A DNA stretch of 64,000 nucleotides from Spirilliplanes yamanashiensis (GTDB lineage Bacteria > Actinomycetota > Actinomycetes > Mycobacteriales > Micromonosporaceae). Location: NCBI RefSeq assembly GCF_016863475.1, contig NZ_BOOY01000041.1:29424-93423 (forward strand). The letters run 5' to 3'. The notes under the pieces were generated by a model. It did no database searches and had not been told where the DNA came from. It saw only the letters and a program-made list of their open reading frames with translations. The stretch's first letter is position 1, and each line of letters opens with the position of its first letter. Shown in pieces: positions 8,772 through 17,004 of the stretch. The translations under genes and the position numbers were made by a program.

Positions 8772-9760
8772 TGCATTCCCTGGCCGACCAGGCTGAACTG
8801 GCCCTCATCGGCGCCCTGCTCGCCGAGGAGCCGCCGCCGGCCGAGGTGAGCTACCTGCGCGCCGAGGACTTCGCCCACCGCGCCCACGGAACCCTGTTCG
8901 AAGTCATCACGAAGCTGCGGCACGATTACCCGGCGTTGTACGGCGACGCCTTGATCAATGTCGTCGCCCTGCGCGCCGACACCCGAGGCGTCGACGCGTC
9001 ATGGCTCGCCGACGTGCGTAACGCCTGCCCCGAGCCCGCCCACGTCGCCGCCTACGCGCGAATGGTGCAAGCGGCCGGCTTCCGGCGCGACGTCGCGACG
9101 CACGCCGAGCGCATCGCCACCGCCGCCGCCCACACCGTCGACGTCGACGGCCAGGCCCACCTCGTCAAGCTCGCCGACGCGCTCGCACGCCAGGCCGAGG
9201 TGTACGCCGCGTTTCACACCTTCCAAGCCGCCGATCCCGACCATGTCGGCACCGGGCCCGTGGACCAGTGGCGGGTCGCCACGGAGGAGGAACTCCTGGC
9301 CGACCTGCTCCAGCACCCGGAGCAGGCGTCCGACATCGCGGTGTTCGTGCACCGCGACACGTTCACCAGCGAGCAACGACGGGAGGTCTTCGAGACGCTC
9401 GTACGGCTCGGCTACGACGGCGAGGACATCGACGAGGTCATCGTCTGCTGGGAGATGGCGCGGACGCGCGCCCTCACCCCGCGGGACCCGGATGGGGTTC
9501 GAGCGGACGCCCGTGAACCGGATGTGGCGCTGCTACACCGCCTCGCGACCACGCGAACCACGCGCAGTGCCATCGAGGCCGGTCGCGACCTCGTTGCCGA
9601 TGACATCCAAAGGTCCCTGGCTACGCACCTCGGCGGGCTTGACTCGACCCGACCACGGACTGAGCCGGTAGCTGAGCGGACGGCGGGCCTCGATCCGCAT
9701 CTGCACCCACCCGCGCCCCTGGCACCGCCGGCGTCGCCGATACCCCGCATCGAGCGATAG
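8771..9760 (+). CDS. DnaB N-terminal-domain protein lacking a helicase domain
   Basis: A 329-residue protein. Residues 1-140 resemble the N-terminal primase-interaction domain of replicative helicase DnaB (AELALIGALLAEEP, then AEDFAHRAHGTLFEVI, and YARMVQAAGFRRD). A second, weaker copy may lie at about residues 170-240 (EELLADLLQHPEQ). No RecA-like ATPase or Walker motif follows; the C-terminus is Pro-rich. It could act as a primase-binding or helicase-modulating factor for the element's DNA. The ATG overlaps the upstream TGA. Confidence 0.65.
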   Translation: MHSLADQAELALIGALLAEEPPPAEVSYLRAEDFAHRAHGTLFEVITKLRHDYPALYGDALINVVALRADTRGVDASWLADVRNACPEPAHVAAYARMVQAAGFRRDVATHAERIATAAAHTVDVDGQAHLVKLADALARQAEVYAAFHTFQAADPDHVGTGPVDQWRVATEEELLADLLQHPEQASDIAVFVHRDTFTSEQRREVFETLVRLGYDGEDIDEVIVCWEMARTRALTPRDPDGVRADAREPDVALLHRLATTRTTRSAIEAGRDLVADDIQRSLATHLGGLDSTRPRTEPVAERTAGLDPHLHPPAPLAPPASPIPRIER

Positions 9761-9775
9761 GCCGGAGGTCGAACC

Positions 9776-10036
9776 ATGGCCGAGCCTGCTCGCCGGTTGA
9801 ACGAGGACAGGGATGCCGGGTATCCGCTGGAGGTCACGTACGAGGAGATCCGCGCAGCGAGCGAGCGCGGCGACGTGGTGCCGCTGTCCGACATCATCAC
9901 CGACATCGTCCGCTACCGCGACCACTGGTGGATCGCCCACACCCATACATGGCTGTTGATCACTGATCCGGCCACGATCGCAAAGCTGGATCGTCATGCC
10001 GACTGGGCGAATCCGAAGCTTCTGCAGGATCCGTAG
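9776..10036 (+). CDS. Small paralogue of the DUF4913 gene's C-terminal module
   Basis: An 86-residue soluble protein. Its segment VRYRDHWWIAHTHTWLLITD matches the C-terminal module of the protein at 7959 (VHYRDQWWTAH...VVTDP) and keeps a downstream acidic/hydrophobic pattern (PATIAKLDRHAD against PVFTAELDSAAD). It is the last gene of the T4SS operon and ends before a strong hairpin at 10142. AGG at 9762-9764 and GGAGG nearby precede the ATG at 9776. Function is unknown; it looks like a free-standing copy of a conserved small domain. Confidence 0.65.
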   Translation: MAEPARRLNEDRDAGYPLEVTYEEIRAASERGDVVPLSDIITDIVRYRDHWWIAHTHTWLLITDPATIAKLDRHADWANPKLLQDP

Positions 10037-10141
10037 GGCTCCGATCGGCGATCAGTCACCGCGCATCCTCAGCGGCATGTGAATGCTTGGCCCAGGTTGC
10101 GTGCTTGGCGCACGAGGGCGGCGACCGGACTCATTGAGAAC

Positions 10142-10162
10142 GCCGTCGAATGGTTCGACGGC
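10142..10162. terminator. Hairpin between convergent operons
   Basis: A perfect 9-bp stem, GCCGTCGAA/TTCGACGGC, with a 3-base loop. It lies between the end of the T4SS operon (10036) and the end of the minus-strand helicase gene (10213). Being symmetrical it could act in both directions. No U-tract follows, as is usual in high-GC actinomycetes. Confidence 0.6.
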
Positions 10163-10212
10163 ATCATCTCGTCTAGCCATCGAACCGAATCATCTGTGAA
10201 TCCGGCTCAGCG

Positions 10213-11940
10213 TCATATCACCACGAAGGGCACGGTGTCCCGTTGAAGGCAGGATATTGCGGCGGCCGCCTGGGAGGCGGCGGTGACCAGAATGAGCAGG
10301 CGCTGTGCGCGGGATGCGCCGACGTACAGTACCCGTCGGCTCTCGCCAGGAACGCCCTCGCTCCAGAGCCCTACCCCGTCGGGCGTGGTGGCGCGCTTCG
10401 GTAGCGGCGGAATCGCGACAGCGGTAACCGTCGCTTGGAGCCCCTTGAAGCCGTGGATCGTCGACCAGTCGAGAGCGTCGGGTTCGTCGACCAATAGGAC
10501 GGGCCAGGTGTCACCGCTCGGGGAGCGAAGGCCGCCAGTGTTGATCCAGGCGTCCCACCCCAACGCCTTAATGCCGTCGCGCATCTCGGCACGGAAGGCG
10601 CTTGGTGGGCCGTCGAAGGGTGCGGTTCTGCAGGCGAGCCGCAGGCAACCGTCCCGGAACGTGCGAGGGGTGAGCCCGACGGAGTCGAGGAATTCAGCGT
10701 CGGCGCGCACGCAATCGTCGTCTTGGCCGAGCCCGCGGAGGATCCCTTCGATCGTCTGCATGGCCGTTGTGCGGACTCGAGCGCTGGCGCGGAGATCTCG
10801 AAGGGTCGCTGCAGCTTGGGCAAGATGTACGAGTCGGCCGCCACCCTTATCACCCGGCGGGGAGGCTCCGGCGCATTCGCGGGCGTCCTTCTCGGCGTAG
10901 GCGAGCACCTTTATCTCCTCGGACGCGAAGCCCATCGACCCAGCGACCTTGATGATCTTTAGCCGCGCTTGGCCGAACCCGCTCACGGGGAGGAGCACCA
11001 CGGGGGAGTGGTCGTCCTTCCATCTGCCGAGCGGGATGTCGGTGCCGTCGCTGGCGCGCAAGCTGTTGACGACGGCGCAAATCGCCGGAGAACTTCGATA
11101 GTTGCCGTCGAATCGCGTTCCTCTGGGGACCCTGCCAACGAGGCTCTTGACCGCCTCGATGGTAGAGCCGCGGAAGCCGTAGATGGACTGGTCGAGGTCG
11201 CCCACCATGACGGTCTCGATGCCGCAGTCGATCAGAAAGTTGATGAGGAAGATGTCGCTGCTGTCACAGTCCTGTACCTCATCTACGATGACGGATCCGA
11301 ACCGGGCGCCCATTAAGCGACCCAGACGGGTCCGGTTGGTCGTATCGGTGAGGTAGTGCTCCATCAGCACCCGCGTCGCCGCACAGTCCATCACCCCGTT
11401 GGCGAGGAACCGGCGAGCGAGCCGTGAGGCACTGGCGCTGGCCTTCTTCACCTGCCAGTCGGGGAGGTTTGCCACGGTGCTGCGCTGCGCGTACGGGATC
11501 TTGTGGCTGACGAGCCGGGCGTTGGCGCCGTCGTGGTCGAACGCGAACCAGCCGAGCTGGAACTCCAGCGGCACCCCCACCACCCCGAACGCGGTGCCCT
11601 GGACGGAATGCCACGAGTCCTTGAACGTGGGGACCAAGCCCGTAAACGCCTTGTACAGCGGCGTGACGATGAACCGGTTGATAAAGCCGTCGATAGTGCC
11701 GACGAAGTTCGGTGACATGAGGAGGTCGGGCCGCTGGTCGCACCGTTGACGCGCCTCGCTGATGGCGGCGTTGGTGAACGACAACAGAGCGACGCCCTGT
11801 CGGGGTGGGACGCCAGGGCGTTGGATGAAGCGCTCGACGATGCTCTGAGTTTTCCCGGCTCCCGGACACGCCGGGACGAAGACGCTGCCCGGCTTGTCGA
11901 TTAGGGCTCGCTGCGCGGGCGAAAACTCGATCTCCTCCAT
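10213..11940 (-). CDS. gajB: GajB-like UvrD/Rep superfamily I helicase
   Basis: A 575-residue SF1 helicase. Walker A is CPGAGKT with K30; motif II is VIVDEVQD with D220-E221; motif III is VGDLDQSIYGFRG at about 246-258; a GNYRSS motif IV and a C-terminal VLYVGASRAQ motif VI are present. The gene starts eight bases after an OLD-type ATPase-nuclease gene on the same strand, the two-gene arrangement of Gabija anti-phage defence, in which GajB helps the GajA nuclease cut phage DNA. It is longer than the roughly 500 residues I recall for typical GajB. Confidence 0.75.
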   Translation of the reverse strand: MEEIEFSPAQRALIDKPGSVFVPACPGAGKTQSIVERFIQRPGVPPRQGVALLSFTNAAISEARQRCDQRPDLLMSPNFVGTIDGFINRFIVTPLYKAFTGLVPTFKDSWHSVQGTAFGVVGVPLEFQLGWFAFDHDGANARLVSHKIPYAQRSTVANLPDWQVKKASASASRLARRFLANGVMDCAATRVLMEHYLTDTTNRTRLGRLMGARFGSVIVDEVQDCDSSDIFLINFLIDCGIETVMVGDLDQSIYGFRGSTIEAVKSLVGRVPRGTRFDGNYRSSPAICAVVNSLRASDGTDIPLGRWKDDHSPVVLLPVSGFGQARLKIIKVAGSMGFASEEIKVLAYAEKDARECAGASPPGDKGGGRLVHLAQAAATLRDLRASARVRTTAMQTIEGILRGLGQDDDCVRADAEFLDSVGLTPRTFRDGCLRLACRTAPFDGPPSAFRAEMRDGIKALGWDAWINTGGLRSPSGDTWPVLLVDEPDALDWSTIHGFKGLQATVTAVAIPPLPKRATTPDGVGLWSEGVPGESRRVLYVGASRAQRLLILVTAASQAAAAISCLQRDTVPFVVI

Positions 11941-11948
11941 GGCCCCGC

Positions 11949-13925
11949 CTACCGCATCGCCGACTGTATGGCCTGCGTGAGGTAGTCGGGACAGTTGAAC
12001 GTGCGGCCGCTCTGGATCAGCTCGGCGACGTCGTGGGCAAACTCACCCTTGCCGATGTACCGCTTGCTGGTGCGCAACTTGCGGTAGAAGACCTCAGCCG
12101 GGTTCGGGCTCGCCTTCAGCGTGCTCCAGAACTTGCCCGACCTTGGCTTCTGACGCTTGAACGCGATCTCCAACAGCGGTCCGTTTATAGGGAACGGGTT
12201 CATCAAATCGGCCTCGAGCGTGAACTCGGCGGCGAACACGGCGAGGATCGAGTCGGCGCCCAGCTGGGTGGCGATCTTCTCGAGCCGGTCGTGTCGGCTG
12301 AGCGTGACCGCCGGCTCCTCCTTCGCCGCCGCCTCGTCGGCCTTGGGCGCATCGTCTAGGTCGTCGTCTGGGTCGTCATCTAGGTCGACCTCGTCATCGA
12401 CAACGTCGGGATCCCCGTCAGTGATGACCACCAGCCGGTCGACGAGCCGAACGCCGTTGACCTCCTGTAGGAGCAGTTTTAGGTAAGGGCCGAAGTCGAC
12501 GCTGCCAATGTTAATGATCGACACAGCCCGAAATTCGCGGCACCTTGCCCCATAGTTAGCCGCCCTCTTGTCGAGGACGCAGTTGCGTGCGAGCGGCGGC
12601 AGGATGACGGCCTCGGAAACCCCCTCGACGAGGACCGCGCGCCGGGTGAATAGCAACTCGGCGCGGCTCACATCCAGGTACTGGTCGATCTTGCGACGTT
12701 CCTCGTCGGTCAGGTCGATGTCGCACAGAGCGATAGCGGCCGTGCCACGCTGAATGCCCGTCGGTGCCGCCTCGGCCTCCTTGTAGCCCTCAGCCGTCTC
12801 CTCGATGGCCGGGGCCTCCTCGGTGATTTCCTGGGTTGTCCGGATCTCCTGGGTGCGCAGGACCACAATGTTGCGGATGCCCACTGCGCTGGCCAGGTTC
12901 GGCGAGTGGGTCGTAGCGATGACTTGAATGCGGCCGGCCGGACCGTCGGTGTCGTCGCGCGGCGACTTGGCGGCTTGTTCCTGGAGGTAGTCCAGGAGCA
13001 CGGCCTGCAGCTGCGGATGGAGGTGGGCCTCCGGCTCCTCCACGAGGAAGAGCGTGAGCTCAGCATCCTGCGCGTTCCGCAGCTCGATGATGACCGACGC
13101 CATATAGAGCAGGTTGGCGTAGCCAAGGCCCGAGTCCTCGATGTCGGCGAGGTCGACGCCGTGCTCGGCAATCTTCAGGCGCAGGCCACGGGCGAGCCGT
13201 TGCAGCCGGACGTCGCGAAAGCTGAGCCCGATCACCTGCGCCCGCACCGGGTCGGTGAGGTCGCTGACGTGTTCTTGCAGCCGCTTCTGAGTGCCGGTGA
13301 TGACGTCGTGCTCTTCGAGCTTGCGCAGCCCGTCGATCGCCCGGTCGAGGAAGTCCGTACGGTCCGCTTCGCTCGTCAGGTATTTGATGATGAGCGCCAT
13401 GCGGTTGCCCGTGGCGGAGTCCAGCTCACGCTTGGCGTCACGCAGCGGTGCCAGGTAGACGTGCCGGATCTGGTCGCGCTTCTCGGGTTCGGCGTCGGAC
13501 CCGGCGGCCCGGCCGGCCAAATTCTCCACCCTGGAACGGCGAGGTGCGTCCACATCCGGCCGGAACCTGGTCATGTAGTGCGCCTTGTTGGTCCCGATGT
13601 CGAGTGCGCCGATGTATTGGCCCAGCTGGAACCGTGTCAGGCCATCAAAGACGCCTTCGATTTCGATAGGCCCGTTCGCGCCGGTGGAGACGTCGTCGAT
13701 CTCCAGGTAGCGGACCCGCCGCCCGCTCAGCGGCGCGGTCAGCAGCCGCATCGCGTCCACGATGTTGGACTTGCCCGAGTTGTTGTCGCCGACGAGCAGC
13801 GTCAGGCCGGGCTGGATCTTGACCTCGACGTTGCGGCACGACCGGAAATTATTGAGTCGGAGGGAGGCCAGGTACATGCCGCTTCCCGTGGTCAGCGTGC
13901 TTAGAGGGCTCGGTGCCATGGACAT
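11949..13925 (-). CDS. gajA: GajA-like OLD-family ATPase-TOPRIM nuclease
   Basis: A 658-residue protein from the chosen ATG at 13925 (GGGAGG at 13937-13942 upstream); a start at 14006 would add 27 residues. The ABC-type ATPase has Walker A GDNNSGKS (46-53), Walker B LFLVEEPEAHLH (292-303) and the H-loop ATTHSPN. The TOPRIM domain follows with VLVEGVSE (432-439; Glu of VEG) and DGDPD (503-507), the metal-binding motifs of OLD and GajA nucleases. A very acidic stretch rich in Asp (508-536) interrupts the TOPRIM domain. Coupling with the UvrD-like gene supports Gabija (class 2 OLD). It would cut phage DNA when nucleotides are depleted. Confidence 0.8.
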   Translation of the reverse strand: MSMAPSPLSTLTTGSGMYLASLRLNNFRSCRNVEVKIQPGLTLLVGDNNSGKSNIVDAMRLLTAPLSGRRVRYLEIDDVSTGANGPIEIEGVFDGLTRFQLGQYIGALDIGTNKAHYMTRFRPDVDAPRRSRVENLAGRAAGSDAEPEKRDQIRHVYLAPLRDAKRELDSATGNRMALIIKYLTSEADRTDFLDRAIDGLRKLEEHDVITGTQKRLQEHVSDLTDPVRAQVIGLSFRDVRLQRLARGLRLKIAEHGVDLADIEDSGLGYANLLYMASVIIELRNAQDAELTLFLVEEPEAHLHPQLQAVLLDYLQEQAAKSPRDDTDGPAGRIQVIATTHSPNLASAVGIRNIVVLRTQEIRTTQEITEEAPAIEETAEGYKEAEAAPTGIQRGTAAIALCDIDLTDEERRKIDQYLDVSRAELLFTRRAVLVEGVSEAVILPPLARNCVLDKRAANYGARCREFRAVSIINIGSVDFGPYLKLLLQEVNGVRLVDRLVVITDGDPDVVDDEVDLDDDPDDDLDDAPKADEAAAKEEPAVTLSRHDRLEKIATQLGADSILAVFAAEFTLEADLMNPFPINGPLLEIAFKRQKPRSGKFWSTLKASPNPAEVFYRKLRTSKRYIGKGEFAHDVAELIQSGRTFNCPDYLTQAIQSAMR

Positions 13926-13961
13926 GCTGGTGGGAACCTCCCGCCTGAATGCAGGAGGCTT

Positions 13962-13991
13962 ATCTTGATCAGCCGCTCTGGACGCCGTCAA
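13962..13991 (-). promoter_or_regulatory. Candidate promoter of the Gabija operon
   Basis: On the minus strand TTGACG (13986-13991) is followed 18 bases later by CAAGAT (13962-13967), about 40 bases upstream of the chosen gajA start. The -10 match is weak. Confidence 0.3.
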
Positions 13992-14006
13992 TGATTCACA
14001 TCCCAC

Positions 14007-14487
14007 AAGCGGACAAGTTGGTGTAAAGGGGGCCAGGATTCACCCTTCTAGGTGACGGGCGCGTTAGCGACGGACTTGGCAAGCCGTTGGCCCGCTGGTC
14101 GGGGTCTCCAGCAACCGTGAGCGACCGACACCGAGCCCTGTTCTCAGATGCGCGATTGGCATCCGGAATGTCAGCCTGCCGGCTCTGCAATGGACCGGTA
14201 GATCGATCTAGACGGCGTCCGCTCATCGGCAGAACAGGACGCCGAGCAGCCGGAGTCGACCGTCACCGAGTGACAGGCGGCGGGATGAGTCCGCGTGCAC
14301 GGGCGGCGGAAAATAGGATGTTGGCTGCATGGTTTGAGGGCGCTGGTCGTCGCCAGCGCCAATGGTGCTCTCGCCCATTTGTTCTGCCAACTCACCTGGC
14401 AGCTCACCGAACCCGCTACGACCGTCACCGGCTGAGAGGTGTATAGGGTTTCTGCCGGGGGCCCCGAGCAATCCGACTCTACGGCGG
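14007..14487. other. Gap between the Gabija operon and the pentapeptide gene
   Basis: About 480 bases, less GC-rich than the flanks. It holds the presumed gajA promoter. On the minus strand an open frame (14171-14533) overlaps the end of the pentapeptide-repeat gene in another frame and looks fairly protein-like near its start (SVADSNVLVTAVESDC); it could be the displaced C-terminus of that gene. Nothing else was recognised. Confidence 0.4.
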
Positions 14488-15258
14488 TTACAAGCACGTT
14501 GCTGTCCGCGACGGACCTGGCGAGCGGCTCCAAATCGGCGTCGAGGGAGCAGGGACGCTGGAAGTGGGCGACGCGGTCGGAGATGGCACTGCTGAGGTTG
14601 TTGGCGCCGGCGGAGACGGCTCACCCGAAGTAGCGTCACTTGGGAGCAATGCGCCGGCTACGTCGGCGTCGGTCAGTGTGACCCCGTCGAGGTTGGCGCC
14701 CGAGAAGTCTGCCCCTCTTAGGCAAGCCCTGGTGAAGTCAGCCCCGCGCAAGTCCGCGCCGCGGAAGATGGCCCTGCTCAGTTGGGCGTCGCGAAAAGAC
14801 GTTCCCTGCGCGATGATGCCGGAGAAGTCGCGTCCGGTCAGCGTGAGCTTCTCCAAGCGGGCGCCCGATAGCTGGGCGCCGCGCAGGTCCGTCTCGCGTA
14901 GTTCGTGGATCTCCTTACCGCGCAGGTCCGCCCCCGCTTCGGGGACCTTTGGTAGAGCGTCGGCCCAGGCCAGTAAGCCTATGGCGACGACGAAGCCGGC
15001 GGCGATTCCCAGCAGACCGCGAACGCCGCCCGCCCGACCGGCGAAGAGTTGTTCACTGACCCGGACCGTGGCGACGGCGACGACTACCGCGATGATGACC
15101 AGGGCGCCGATCTTGCCGAATGCGGCACCCGCCAGCGCTGCCGCGACGACTGCCGCCGCGGTCCACGTCCACCACGACCTGGACAAGGAACTCTTGTCGG
15201 CGAGAATGATCAAGCGCTGCAGCCACGGCGACTCCGGGTCCGTGCGAGACTCGGTCAA
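14488..15258 (-). CDS. Membrane-anchored pentapeptide-repeat protein
   Basis: A 256-residue protein. A short basic cytoplasmic N-terminus is followed by helices at about residues 31-51, 53-70 and 84-100. An extramembrane domain then carries pentapeptide repeats of the A(D/N)LxX type: GADLRG, TDLRGAQLSGA, then RGADLRGADFTRACLRGADFS. Such repeats fold into a right-handed quadrilateral beta-helix that mediates protein contacts. A Pro/Ser/Thr-rich tail follows and ends in a sequence unlike the rest, so a late frameshift near 14520 is possible. It lies directly upstream of the Gabija operon on the same strand and diverges from two membrane genes. Function is unknown. Confidence 0.7.
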   Translation of the reverse strand: MTESRTDPESPWLQRLIILADKSSLSRSWWTWTAAAVVAAALAGAAFGKIGALVIIAVVVAVATVRVSEQLFAGRAGGVRGLLGIAAGFVVAIGLLAWADALPKVPEAGADLRGKEIHELRETDLRGAQLSGARLEKLTLTGRDFSGIIAQGTSFRDAQLSRAIFRGADLRGADFTRACLRGADFSGANLDGVTLTDADVAGALLPSDATSGEPSPPAPTTSAVPSPTASPTSSVPAPSTPIWSRSPGPSRTATCL

Positions 15259-15350
15259 CCGGCTACTCCAAGGTCCACAATGGCGCCTTCCGTTCCGTCG
15301 GTAATGATCAGCCGACGGCGGTTACGATGCTCCTGACCGAAGGAGCAGTC

Positions 15351-15632
15351 ATGCGAGCCGCTTCGACCCGCGCCACCTCCGCTGGCCTGATCTTCAGCGC
15401 TGCCCTTCTGGCCCTGGTGATACTCCACCTCATGACCCAAGGGCCGACCTTGCGACCCCCGGGCATCGATCCGCCCCGTGGAGGTGGTGGCGACCCGGGT
15501 AAGCGACACAATGTTGCGCGTTGCCGGCGCCTCTTGATCAAGAAGAACGGGCGGCTCTACTGCGAGGGACGCGACTGCAACTACTTCGTCCCAGAGGATG
15601 AAGTGATCGACAATGACCCGCTCGGCGCATGA
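15351..15632 (+). CDS. Small membrane protein, unknown
   Basis: A 93-residue protein with one N-terminal helix (about residues 10-31, AGLIFSAALLALVILHLM), a Pro/Gly-rich linker and a basic-then-acidic soluble end containing two cysteines in LYCEGRDCNYFV. The ATG at 15351 is five bases after AAGGAG and is preferred over the ATG at 15327. The stop overlaps the next start (ATGA), so it is translationally coupled to the membrane protein at 15629. No family was recognised; the pair diverges from the pentapeptide-repeat gene. Confidence 0.55.
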   Translation: MRAASTRATSAGLIFSAALLALVILHLMTQGPTLRPPGIDPPRGGGGDPGKRHNVARCRRLLIKKNGRLYCEGRDCNYFVPEDEVIDNDPLGA

Positions 15633-16657
15633 CTGGGTTATTGTCAGGCGCCCGCCAGGCGATCGGTCAATACTTCAGCCTGGTGAGCTTCCTTCCGTCA
15701 CTCTTTCTGGTGACGTACTGCTCAGTGCTGATCAGCAGCGGAGGACTCACCGGCCCTCCCGACCACATTGGCATCCGCGACGCCGTCTCCGAGCTGGATC
15801 TTGGCGGAGCCGCAGCGCTGACCCTCGTGTCACTCGCCGTCAGCGTCGTCATGCATCCCTTGCAGTACATGATGGTGCAGTTAGCCGAGGGCTATTGGGG
15901 CCTGGGAGCGTTGTCGCGGCGCATGCGCTCCCTAGCGGTCGATCGCCACAGGCGGCGCCGGGCGGCCCTATACGAACTGCGGCGGGACGCGAAGCATGTA
16001 CGGGGCGAGCTCGAGCGATTGCATAAGTCTGCGGGCGCAAACGCACACCAGGAGTTGCTTAGCCTGCACTTCGAGTCGTCAAGACTGAGTTCCGATTACC
16101 CAGATTCCGCTGACAATGTCATGCCGACGCGCCTAGGTAATGTCCTCCGCCGCTATGAGGTGGGTGCAGGCGAACCCTTTGGGTTGCCCGCCTCCGCGCT
16201 TCTACCGTTGGTCGGACTCGTAGCCCCTGACACCGAGCTGAACTATCTCAACGACCGACGCTCGGCGATGGACCTGGCCGTCCGAACCGCAGCCATCTTC
16301 GGGATCGCTTTTGTCCTCAACGTTGCCCTCTTTTGGGATGACGGGCTCTGGTTGCTGACTGCTCTCATCCCCTACACCTTCGCGTACGTATCCTACCGAG
16401 GTGCCATCGTGCAGGCGCACGACTACGGCAATGCGATGACCAATATCGTCGCTATGAACCGATTCACCGTATACGAACGTCTGCATCTCGAACTGCCGAA
16501 CAACGTTTTGGAGGAGCGCGACCTCCACCAGAAGCTGCGCCCTATGTTCGATCTGCAGCCGTTAGAGGCACTGAGGTATCAGCATCCCGCGCCCCCGCCG
16601 TTTGCAGTCGGCCCCGCAATGAATGCGCCCGCCGGCGACCAGCCTGCGCCAGAATGA
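15629..16657 (+). CDS. Polytopic membrane protein, unknown
   Basis: A 342-residue protein. Helices lie at about residues 18-38, 58-78 and, after a large soluble middle domain (about 85-210, Arg/Glu-rich and partly helical), again at about 221-260, followed by a cytoplasmic tail. Notable segments are YFSLVSFLPSLFLVTY near the start and NYLNDRRSAMDLAVRT before the second membrane block. A paired-helix, soluble-domain, paired-helix layout is seen in several membrane effector families, but no known one was recognised. It overlaps the small gene at 15351 by four bases. Codon use is less GC-rich than in the T4SS genes, which suggests separate acquisition. Confidence 0.6.
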   Translation: MTGLLSGARQAIGQYFSLVSFLPSLFLVTYCSVLISSGGLTGPPDHIGIRDAVSELDLGGAAALTLVSLAVSVVMHPLQYMMVQLAEGYWGLGALSRRMRSLAVDRHRRRRAALYELRRDAKHVRGELERLHKSAGANAHQELLSLHFESSRLSSDYPDSADNVMPTRLGNVLRRYEVGAGEPFGLPASALLPLVGLVAPDTELNYLNDRRSAMDLAVRTAAIFGIAFVLNVALFWDDGLWLLTALIPYTFAYVSYRGAIVQAHDYGNAMTNIVAMNRFTVYERLHLELPNNVLEERDLHQKLRPMFDLQPLEALRYQHPAPPPFAVGPAMNAPAGDQPAPE

Positions 16658-17004
16658 CGAGCCTGGCACAGGCCGACCAGTGTGCTGGGGCGGCAAATCG
16701 TTAGCCGCGCATCATCAGCAGATGGGCCTCTAGCGCGATAACGATTTCGGAAGGCTCGCCCTGGCACGTTCACATCGGCATGTCAGGTCCATCACGTGAG
16801 GACGGGCACCCCTGGAGATTGATCAGTTGACGCCGTAATGAGGGGCAGCCAGGTCATCGACACGATGTATTACTGCCTGTACGAGCTGCCAGAGATCGAG
16901 ACTGACGCGGTGGGGAGGCTCCGTCGCTCGATCCAACCGGCCGCGATGATGTCACTGTGAACCGAGCAGGAAGCGCGCCGTCAAGCGGGGGGAGGGCGAT
17001 CCAC
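16658..17004. other. Intergenic region before the S9 peptidase gene
   Basis: About 350 bases without a recognised gene. It contains TTGACG at 16826-16831 as a possible -35 and a 40-codon open frame (16838-16960, ATG start) that overlaps an upstream GTG candidate of the peptidase gene. That short frame could be a leader or a remnant; no family was recognised. Confidence 0.35.
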
